Positions 57,656-64,000 of a stretch of DNA of 64,000 nucleotides are shown here, piece by piece; position 1 is the first letter of the stretch, and every line of letters begins with the position of its first letter. A model generated the notes under the pieces. It was given only the letters and a program-made list of their open reading frames with translations. It was not told where the DNA came from and did no database searches. This stretch comes from JAVWHP01 sp036639955 (GTDB taxonomy: Bacteria; Bacillota_I; Bacilli_A; Erysipelotrichales; Erysipelotrichaceae). The stretch spans positions 1 through 64,000 of the forward strand of contig JAVWHP010000003.1 of assembly GCA_036639955.1 (NCBI GenBank), in the 5' to 3' direction. Position numbers and translations under genes: made by a program.

Positions 57656-59242
57656 ATGTACAAAGTATTAATCGTCGATGATGAAAAACTTATTAGAATT
57701 ACATTAAAGAATATTATTGATTGGGAAGAACACGATTGTGAAATCGTAGGTCTTGCTAAAGATGGTGAAGAAGCATACAACATGTTTTTAGAACTTAACC
57801 CACAAATTATTATTACTGATCTTAAAATGCCGAAATTAGATGGATTAGAATTAATAAAGAAGGTTAAAGCAGTAAATAAAAATGTTCAAGTTGCGGTTTT
57901 AAGTAACTACAATGATTTTGATTTAGTAAGAACAGCTATGAAATTTGGTGCTTTTGATTACCTAATGAAGGTAACACTAGAAGACGAAGAACTAATCAAA
58001 ACAATTGAACAAATGAAAGCTAAATGTGTACGTAAAGACGCAGAACTTAAAGTTACTCAAGAAAATATGGTAAACCAACTTAAACAATATCTATTATTAA
58101 GACAAGGTGGGGATGTAATTAATCAAAATGAATTCCTAGATGTTTTAATGAAGGATTGCCCAACTTATGTAGATGGAGACTATCAAATATTATACTTTAG
58201 AATAGACAACATAAATAAAGTTTATGAAGATAAAGTAATGAATAGAGAAAAACTTCGTCGTAATATGAATGATATAATATGTGATAATATTCCAACAATG
58301 TTTGACTATAAAATACTATTTATAAAGAATCATTCAGGATTAATAATCTTTAAAACAGCTGAGAAGAAGAAAATTCATAGTATAGCAAATCATTTAATGA
58401 AAAATATAGAGCAATACTTAGATCTTAATATGTCTATAACTATGTCTAAAATTTTACATTCACCTGAAGAATTTTACGAAGCTTATGAACAACTATTAGA
58501 TATGCATGAAATGCGTTTCTATATTGGAGAACAAGTATTAATTGAAGTAGAATACTTCACAAGCTTTAATGATTTAGATCGTGATAACTTATACTACCAT
58601 ATGAAATTGATAGATAAATTAAGAGAAAGAGACTTTGAAGGTGTAGATAATATTAACCGTCAGTTATTAGCTTATATGAAAGAAAAATATATAAGACCTA
58701 AGAATGTAAAAGACTTATATGTATTTATATTAAATAATATTGAAGGCTATGAATCTCAAAAAGGATTAAAGAATACATATCGCTTTGAACACCTTAAAAA
58801 CAGAATATTAGTAGTAGAAACACTTAAAGATTTAAGTACTACTTTAGATGGAGTTTTTGAAGCAATAGAAAGCTGGTTAAAAGATTCTAGTAATTCTAAA
58901 TATCGTAAAGAAATTCAAGATGTTATAAACTTCGTTGATTGTAATATAGAAAAGAAAATTACATTAACTATGATTTCAGCAAACGTTAATATGAATGAAA
59001 GCTACTTAAGTAGAACATTTAAATCTGAAACGGGACAAAATTTAATTTACTATATTAATGAAAAGAAGATGAGAAAAGCTATGGAACTACTATCAGACTC
59101 AAGAATGATGGTAAAAGAAGCAGCATACCAAGTAGGTATAGAAGACCAATTCTACTTTAATAAAGTATTTAAGAAATTCTATAATGTTTCACCAACTGAG
59201 TTTAGAAAGAATTTATATAAAACTAAGATGAATAAAGACTAG
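57656..59242 (+). CDS. Response regulator with AraC-type DNA-binding domain (YesN-like)
   Basis: A 528-residue protein. Its receiver domain (1-120) has acidic pocket VDDE and phospho-acceptor Asp55 in IIITDLKMP. A long middle region (about 125-410) is of YesN type. The C-terminal double HTH of AraC family has ITLTMISANVNMNESYLSRTFKSETGQ and KEAAYQVGIEDQFYFNKVFKKFYNVSPTEFRK. AAGGAGGA precedes the ATG. It is paired with the kinase just upstream. No sugar-uptake operon lies beside it, so its targets are elsewhere or may include surface genes here. Confidence 0.9.
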   Translation: MYKVLIVDDEKLIRITLKNIIDWEEHDCEIVGLAKDGEEAYNMFLELNPQIIITDLKMPKLDGLELIKKVKAVNKNVQVAVLSNYNDFDLVRTAMKFGAFDYLMKVTLEDEELIKTIEQMKAKCVRKDAELKVTQENMVNQLKQYLLLRQGGDVINQNEFLDVLMKDCPTYVDGDYQILYFRIDNINKVYEDKVMNREKLRRNMNDIICDNIPTMFDYKILFIKNHSGLIIFKTAEKKKIHSIANHLMKNIEQYLDLNMSITMSKILHSPEEFYEAYEQLLDMHEMRFYIGEQVLIEVEYFTSFNDLDRDNLYYHMKLIDKLRERDFEGVDNINRQLLAYMKEKYIRPKNVKDLYVFILNNIEGYESQKGLKNTYRFEHLKNRILVVETLKDLSTTLDGVFEAIESWLKDSSNSKYRKEIQDVINFVDCNIEKKITLTMISANVNMNESYLSRTFKSETGQNLIYYINEKKMRKAMELLSDSRMMVKEAAYQVGIEDQFYFNKVFKKFYNVSPTEFRKNLYKTKMNKD

Positions 59243-59262
59243 CCTAGCTAGTCTTTTTTTTA
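59234..59262 (+). terminator. Terminator of the two-component operon
   Basis: AAAGACTAGC (59234-59243) pairs with GCTAGTCTTT (59247-59256) around CTA, then T-run. It overlaps the stop codon of the regulator. Confidence 0.85.
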
Positions 59263-59295
59263 TAGATGATAACATATAATATAAAGGAGGCTTAT

Positions 59296-60240
59296 ATGAA
59301 AACATTTAAACTATTATATGTTATAATTCTATTAATTATTACTATATTATTATATATAGATTGTGTTCCTAGTTTTATAAATAACCATAATACTGTTACA
59401 GAAAGAACCGATGATGATAAAGAAGACGTTAAATCCGAAACTAGTTTTACAGATTATATAGTAGAAGTATCAAGAAAAGAAGGAACTGTTGAAATCCCAT
59501 TAGAAACCTATTTAGAAGGAGTAGTAGGGAGTGAAATGCCGGCTAGCTATAATATAGAAGCTTTAAAAGCTCAAGCAATAGCTGCTCGAACATTTGTAGC
59601 TAATCGTGGTTTTAAAGTAGATGATAGTACTGCTTCTCAAGTCTATCATGATCCAACTGAACTAAAGAATATATGGAAAGATGAATACGACTCAAGAGCT
59701 ATGACCATAAAGCAAGCGGTCAACGATACCACATCTCTAATAATGACTTACAATGGAGAGTACATAAGTGCTTTATTTTATAGCTCTTGTAATGGTAAAA
59801 CAAATAATTCTCAAGACTACTGGAAAGGAGAAGTGCCATATTTGATAAGTGTAGAATCACCTTGGGATTTAAAAGATCCTAAAACTATACAAACTATAGA
59901 AAAGAATAAATTGGAAGTGGCTAAAACTTTAGGCTTTTCTAATATTATAAGTAATATAGCAATAGAACGCTATGATAATGGGTATGTTAAAACTATAACA
60001 ATGGATAATATCCAATTCAGTGGAAGAGAAGTAAGAGAAAAACTAAAACTAAGAAGTAGTGATTTTACAATTATCGCTAAAGGCGATAATTATGAAATCA
60101 CCACTAAAGGATATGGTCACGGTGTAGGGATGTCCCAAGTAGGAGCACAAGGAATGGCATTAGATGGAAATACCTACACCGAAATTTTAGAACACTATTA
60201 TAGTGGAATAAATATTGAAAAATTAGTGTATAAGAAATAA
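59296..60240 (+). CDS. spoIID: Stage II sporulation protein D (SpoIID/LytB family)
   Basis: A 314-residue protein with an N-terminal membrane helix (about 7-25). The SpoIID domain shows IPLETYLEGVVGSEMPASYNIEALKAQAIAARTFV (about 82-116, with the conserved Glu of SEMPA), SCNGKTNNSQDYW and GYGHGVGMSQVGAQGMA. Family members are peptidoglycan lytic transglycosylases that thin septal wall during engulfment. AAAGGAGG at 59284-59290 precedes the ATG at 59296; the frame is open 30 bases further upstream without a ribosome site. The next gene encodes a SpoIIQ-like protein, the usual partner. Confidence 0.87.
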   Translation: MKTFKLLYVIILLIITILLYIDCVPSFINNHNTVTERTDDDKEDVKSETSFTDYIVEVSRKEGTVEIPLETYLEGVVGSEMPASYNIEALKAQAIAARTFVANRGFKVDDSTASQVYHDPTELKNIWKDEYDSRAMTIKQAVNDTTSLIMTYNGEYISALFYSSCNGKTNNSQDYWKGEVPYLISVESPWDLKDPKTIQTIEKNKLEVAKTLGFSNIISNIAIERYDNGYVKTITMDNIQFSGREVREKLKLRSSDFTIIAKGDNYEITTKGYGHGVGMSQVGAQGMALDGNTYTEILEHYYSGINIEKLVYKK

Positions 60241-60274
60241 AATGAAGGGAACAATGCTTGTAGAGGTGATATGA

Positions 60275-60877
60275 ATGTACACATATACAAGAAAACAAAA
60301 CAAAGCAAAATATACGCTTATTTATTCATTAGGGATATTCCTAATACTAACAATATTATTTATTGGGTATGTAGCTTATAAACCGAATGAAGAAATAGCA
60401 GTAGTAGCACCAACAGATACACCAGTGATGGATATACCAACAAAAGAAGAAAAGGTAACAAATCCATTTAGTGTTGAAGCAAAGATAGTGCTAGAATATT
60501 TTGATGGAACTACTAAAGAAATTCCAAGCATATCAGAATTTGAAGGTGTATATAGAGGAAATCAAGGAATAGACTATGGCTTTAATAAAACAGAATTTGA
60601 AGTTAAAGCAATGGCAAGTGGAAAGGTTGAAGATGTAGTAAACGATCCACTATTCGCAAACACTATAAAAATTAAAAGCGGTGATTATGTAATAACATAT
60701 CAAAGCTTGAAAGAAACACATCTTAAAAAAGGTGATACAGTTAAACAAGGAGACACACTAGCATTATGTACTAGTAATGTTTACAATGCAGATCTAGGAA
60801 ACCATTTACACATAGTTGTAACAAAAGGAAATAAAGTAATTGATCCTAAAAGTATTATTAATAAACCCTTAAATTAG
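60275..60877 (+). CDS. spoIIQ: SpoIIQ-like M23 (LytM) domain protein
   Basis: A 200-residue protein with one N-terminal membrane helix (about 17-36) and an extracytoplasmic M23 domain (about 85-195). The site expected to hold the first His of the HxxxD zinc motif reads GNQGIDYG, with Asn/Gln instead of His. NHLHIVV keeps the second motif. Bacillus SpoIIQ is likewise catalytically inactive and anchors the forespore side of the SpoIIQ-SpoIIIAH channel. AGAGGTGAT precedes the ATG, 34 bases after spoIID. Confidence 0.8.
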   Translation: MYTYTRKQNKAKYTLIYSLGIFLILTILFIGYVAYKPNEEIAVVAPTDTPVMDIPTKEEKVTNPFSVEAKIVLEYFDGTTKEIPSISEFEGVYRGNQGIDYGFNKTEFEVKAMASGKVEDVVNDPLFANTIKIKSGDYVITYQSLKETHLKKGDTVKQGDTLALCTSNVYNADLGNHLHIVVTKGNKVIDPKSIINKPLN

Positions 60878-60880
60878 ACG

Positions 60881-60909
60881 AAAATAGTACTCAAGGGTAC
60901 TATTTTGTT
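60881..60909 (+). terminator. Terminator after spoIIQ
   Basis: AAAATAGTAC (60881-60890) pairs with GTACTATTTT (60897-60906) around TCAAGG. Confidence 0.75.
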
Positions 60910-61016
60910 TAATTTAAGGTAATAATTAGATAATATGTGATATATAACATTAAGTTAGTTCTTTTTTAATAAAATAAATGTGTTATAATATTAATGCTAT
61001 GAATGGAGGTAACGCT

Positions 61017-62006
61017 ATGTTATTTACGAAAGAAGTCGGTATTGATTTAGGTACTGCCAATTTATTAATATATGTTAAAGGTGAAGGTATTGTAATTGAT
61101 GAACCTTCAGTGGTATCTATAGATGCAGAAACTAAGAAACCAATTGCAGCAGGTCAACAAGCAAAAGATATGTTAGGAAGAACACCAGGAAGATTTCTTG
61201 CTATTCGTCCCCTAAAAGATGGAGTTATAGCAGATTTCGAAGTAACTGAAATAATGCTTAACTACTTCTTAACTAAACTGAATATTAAAGGAATGTTTAA
61301 ACGACCAACAATTTTAATCTGTTGTCCAAGTAACATTACACAAGTAGAAAGAAATGCGATTCGTGACTGTGCTTACCGTGCAGGAGCAAAGAAAGTATAT
61401 ATTGAAGAAGAACCTAAAGTTGCAGCTGTAGGAGCTGGACTGGATATTTCTAAACCAAGCGGTTGCATGGTACTAGATATAGGTGGAGGAACTACTGATG
61501 TAGCTGTACTTTCATTAGGAGAAATTGTAAGCTCAACTTCACTTAAGATTGCAGGAGATACATTAGATCGTGACATCATTAAATATGTTAAAGATGAAAA
61601 GAAACTATTGATTGGAGACCGTACTGCTGAAGAAATTAAATCATCAATCGGAACTGCATGGAAGAGCGCAAGAAATGAAACAATCGAAGTAAGTGGACGT
61701 GACCTAGTTACAGGATTACCACATACTATTTCATTAACTAGTGATCAAATAGAAGTAGCAATGAGAGAAAGCCTACAACAAATTGTACGTGCTTGTAAAA
61801 CAGTTTTAGAACAAACACCACCAGAATTATCAGCTGATATCGTAACTAGAGGTATTGTGTTGACAGGTGGAGGAGCACTGTTACATGGAATTGATGAATT
61901 ACTAAGAAATGAATTACATATACCAGTTTATGTTGCTGAAAATGCATTAAGATGTGTAGCTGAAGGAACAGGTATACTATTAGAAAACTTACACCTAGTT
62001 CGCTAA
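61017..62006 (+). CDS. mbl: MreB-family actin-like protein (Mbl-like)
   Basis: A 329-residue actin-like ATPase. EVGIDLGTANLLIYVKGEGIV is the phosphate-1 motif at the N-terminus, with VLDIGGGTTDVAVLSLGE (phosphate-2, about 155-172) and GIVLTGGGALLHGIDELL (adenosine motif). It guides lateral wall synthesis in rods. The frame is open 39 bases upstream, but GGAGG at 61004-61009 fixes the ATG at 61017. TATAAT at 60984-60989 is a likely -10. Position after spoIID/spoIIQ favours Mbl over MreB; mreCD are not adjacent. Confidence 0.9.
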   Translation: MLFTKEVGIDLGTANLLIYVKGEGIVIDEPSVVSIDAETKKPIAAGQQAKDMLGRTPGRFLAIRPLKDGVIADFEVTEIMLNYFLTKLNIKGMFKRPTILICCPSNITQVERNAIRDCAYRAGAKKVYIEEEPKVAAVGAGLDISKPSGCMVLDIGGGTTDVAVLSLGEIVSSTSLKIAGDTLDRDIIKYVKDEKKLLIGDRTAEEIKSSIGTAWKSARNETIEVSGRDLVTGLPHTISLTSDQIEVAMRESLQQIVRACKTVLEQTPPELSADIVTRGIVLTGGGALLHGIDELLRNELHIPVYVAENALRCVAEGTGILLENLHLVR

Positions 62007-62024
62007 TAAGGAAGAGGTGCTAAT

Positions 62025-63281
62025 ATGCAATGGATTTACTATCTAATAGTTCCATTTGTAATATCCCTATGCATTACACCACTAATTAAATTTATAGCAA
62101 TTAAATTAGGCGTATATGCAGAAATGAATGAAAGAACAATACATAAGAAACCGATGGCTCGTATTGGAGGAGTAGCAATATATGTTGCATTCCTTCTAGG
62201 TATGACCATCTTTATGAAATTAGACGCATCATTAAAAGGAATATTACTAGGTGGAACAATAATGTTTTTCAGTGGATTAATTGATGATATGATTGATCTT
62301 AAACCTAAATATAAATTAATGTTTCAAGCATTAGCAGCAATAGTTGTAATGCAAGTAGGTAGCGTCTATTTAGGTGCGATTCATTTACCATTTGGAATAA
62401 GCATTAGTATGGGAATTATAAGTTATGCTATAACATTTGTATGGCTAGTGGGAATAACAAATGCAGTTAATCTAATAGATGGATTAGACGGATTAGCTGC
62501 AGGAATAAGCGCAATAGTTTTAATAGTTATTGCATCGTTATCTGTAATAGATGGACGTGTTGATATATGCAATCTATCATTATTATTAGCTGGAGCAACA
62601 CTAGGATTCTTAATATTTAATACACATCCAGCTAAACTATTTATGGGAGATTGTGGAGCCTTATTCTTAGGATTTATGATTGCTTCTATATCACTAATGG
62701 GATTTAAATCTAGTACTTTTATAACATTAGGATTACCAATCCTAATGTTAGGAGTACCTATATTTGATACACTAGCAGCGATAGTTAGAAGAAAATTAAG
62801 CGGACATAAATTCAGTGATGCTGATAAGAATCATTTACATCATGTATTGATGAGAAGATTTGGACATCGGAATACGGTATTAATTTTATATGCAGTAACT
62901 GCTTTATTTGGGGTAGTTGCATACTTATATATATTAAATAAACCATTAGGAGTAATATCACTGATTATATTAGCAATAGCTGTAGAACTATTTATGGAGT
63001 TTTCACATATGATTGCTAATCAGTATCATCCTATAATATCATTATTATGTTTAATTCTACATAAAGATCATATAGCTGATATAAAAGCTCCACATTTAGA
63101 AACTGTTACAGAGCACTGTGATGAGCCTATAACACCAGAAATACTCATAGAAGAACAAAACAAAAGGAAAACTCTAGAATTGAATGATAACGATAATACA
63201 ACAAAAATCAAAGTTATAAGTGAGATTAATGAAGATATCAAAGTTATAGAAAATATAGAAGATTTAAAGAATATTAAATAA
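62025..63281 (+). CDS. tagO: Undecaprenyl-phosphate N-acetylhexosamine-1-phosphate transferase (TagO/WecA-like)
   Basis: A 418-residue MraY-family membrane enzyme with about ten to eleven helices. ARIGGVAIYVAF, the catalytic Asp pair in GLIDDMIDLKPKYK (about 86-99), NAVNLIDGLDGLAAG (about 146-160), FMGDCGALFLG and DKNHLHHVLMRRFGH are all present. It starts wall teichoic acid or other polymer synthesis by loading GlcNAc-1-P on undecaprenyl phosphate. The last 70 residues are hydrophilic and acidic, an unusual cytoplasmic extension. AAGAGG precedes the ATG. Confidence 0.92.
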   Translation: MQWIYYLIVPFVISLCITPLIKFIAIKLGVYAEMNERTIHKKPMARIGGVAIYVAFLLGMTIFMKLDASLKGILLGGTIMFFSGLIDDMIDLKPKYKLMFQALAAIVVMQVGSVYLGAIHLPFGISISMGIISYAITFVWLVGITNAVNLIDGLDGLAAGISAIVLIVIASLSVIDGRVDICNLSLLLAGATLGFLIFNTHPAKLFMGDCGALFLGFMIASISLMGFKSSTFITLGLPILMLGVPIFDTLAAIVRRKLSGHKFSDADKNHLHHVLMRRFGHRNTVLILYAVTALFGVVAYLYILNKPLGVISLIILAIAVELFMEFSHMIANQYHPIISLLCLILHKDHIADIKAPHLETVTEHCDEPITPEILIEEQNKRKTLELNDNDNTTKIKVISEINEDIKVIENIEDLKNIK

Positions 63282-63284
63282 ATT

Positions 63285-63315
63285 AAGGGTAAGCACAAAG
63301 TGCTTACCCTTTTAG
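63285..63315. terminator. Bidirectional terminator between tagO and the convergent gene
   Basis: AAGGGTAAGCAC (63285-63296) pairs perfectly with GTGCTTACCCTT (63300-63311) around AAA. T follows on the plus side, and T-rich sequence follows on the minus side. It includes the last codons of the minus-strand gene. Confidence 0.85.
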
Positions 63316-63837
63316 ATATGTATGCTTAATATAATATGTAGTAGCCTCTAATCCATTATCACGTAAATAAGTAAGTAAAAACTCAATATTATCAGATGTA
63401 AACTTTGATATTATAGTATGAGATTTGCCATTTAGCCAATAGTTAAGAGGACTAGCATCAGTATATTTATCCTTTTGATAAATTTTACAAGCACCTATCC
63501 TATCACAAACCATTTCAGCTATATAACATTTAGGCATATCTACACCACGAATAGTACCAGTCTTATCTATTTCACTATCAAGATAATACTCCCAATGATG
63601 TTTGTTACGACCTTTATGATGTAACCACCCATTAGAGTACCCTATAGCCTCTTTCTCAGCATCTATAGGACTTCTATTACCCTGATAGTATTTAACTCCA
63701 TTATGGAACTCTACCCAACTATATTTAGATAAATCATGAAGTATACCTTGTTTATATAAACCACAATCAAAACATAACTTAGTAACAACTATCTTATGAT
63801 GTGTAATCGTTTTAAAATGCATATAAAGTTTATTCAT
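63304..63837 (-). CDS. DUF5662-like protein
   Basis: A 177-residue cytoplasmic protein. Its GILHDLSKYSWVEF near residue 31 and HHKGRNKHHWEYY near residue 73 are His/Asp-rich motifs like those of metal-dependent phosphohydrolases of HD type; I recognise this as the DUF5662 family. Function is unknown. AGAAGGAGAT precedes the ATG on the minus strand. It is the second gene of a minus-strand operon entering from the right edge, separated by 14 bases. Confidence 0.7.
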   Translation of the reverse strand: MNKLYMHFKTITHHKIVVTKLCFDCGLYKQGILHDLSKYSWVEFHNGVKYYQGNRSPIDAEKEAIGYSNGWLHHKGRNKHHWEYYLDSEIDKTGTIRGVDMPKCYIAEMVCDRIGACKIYQKDKYTDASPLNYWLNGKSHTIISKFTSDNIEFLLTYLRDNGLEATTYYIKHTYLKG

Positions 63838-63851
63838 AAATATATCTCCTT

Positions 63852-64000
63852 CTATAATTCTATAGTATGCTCAAGCTTATCATTAACATCAAAAACCTCT
63901 ACCTTACCTAAATTAGGATAAACATGAATCTTGAACAATACTACGCGTTCTTCAATCGTCTTATTTAACATTGAAGAATCCATAATATAATAAGTGGTAT
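63852..64000 (-). CDS. Unrecognised protein, C-terminal part (truncated by window edge)
   Basis: A minus-strand frame is open from the window edge to the stop at 63852-63854. The last 44 residues or so read MDSSMLNKTIEERVVLFKIH and then VYPNLGKVEVFDVNDKLEHTIEL. The Met near 63983 may be an internal residue, because the frame continues upstream of it. It looks like a small beta-rich protein. No family recognised. It is co-transcribed with the DUF5662-like gene. Confidence 0.5.
   Translation of the reverse strand, partial: TTYYIMDSSMLNKTIEERVVLFKIHVYPNLGKVEVFDVNDKLEHTIEL

Noticed and set aside
59273..59280. CATATAAT resembling a SigE-type -10 before spoIID
   Set aside because: It lies so close that transcription would start inside the ribosome site, and no SigE-like -35 is present.

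Overview
The window comes from a very AT-rich, low-GC Gram-positive bacterium (Bacillota). The evidence is strong AGGAGG-type ribosome sites, SigA-like promoters, U-tract terminators, a lipobox on the PhnD-like protein, LPXTG-like C-terminal anchors and teichoic-acid type genes. Forespore engulfment genes (SpoIID-like and SpoIIQ-like) followed by an MreB-family gene and a TagO/WecA-type gene indicate a spore-forming lineage. An Erysipelotrichia/Turicibacter-like relative is my best guess, but no rRNA or other taxonomic marker is present. I saw no tRNA, rRNA or CRISPR array.

Layout. 1-10437: a surface-polysaccharide operon made of the end of a UDP-GlcNAc 2-epimerase, three glycosyltransferases, a Wzy-like polymerase, a Wzx-like flippase, a soluble alkaline-phosphatase-superfamily enzyme, a pyruvyltransferase and an FrhB-like Fe-S protein. 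10438-12241: a decayed zone with four tandem ferredoxin-like copies, two intact and two broken. 12301-20507: a tandem family of secreted, wall-anchored proteins with three intact genes, one dead gene and one 3' fragment; copies exchange sequence. Micro-genes lie in the gaps. 20678-25637: a four-gene operon built around a McrB-like AAA+ motor and a DUF2357/PD-(D/E)xK McrC-like nuclease, with two unrecognised partners. This is the best candidate for an under-described (defence) system. 25849-29906: a phosphonate/phosphite-type ABC importer with a tyrosine-phosphatase-like gene. 30147-34875: a YtrA-type repressor with two ABC export modules. 35027-37937: two small XRE regulators and an LtaS-like enzyme fused to an apparently dead HAD-IB domain.

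38033-46851 is mostly core: rpmE, prfA, prmC, then a membrane-tethered chitinase and small unknown proteins, then tsaC/ywlC, rpiB and glyA. 47306-54188 is the complete F1Fo ATP synthase operon, whose c subunit has sodium-type ligands. 54345-59242 has an O-antigen-ligase-like protein with a possible AUC start, a small membrane protein and a YesM/YesN two-component pair. 59296-63281 has spoIID, spoIIQ, an mreB/mbl gene and tagO. The right edge carries two small minus-strand genes.

How the parts fit: much of the window concerns the cell surface (polysaccharide, wall-anchored proteins, teichoic-acid type enzymes, chitinase, sporulation wall remodelling). Core translation and energy genes sit on the right, and an accessory, fast-changing block lies at about 10.4-25.7 kb. 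All functional statements rest on reading motifs; no database search was run.
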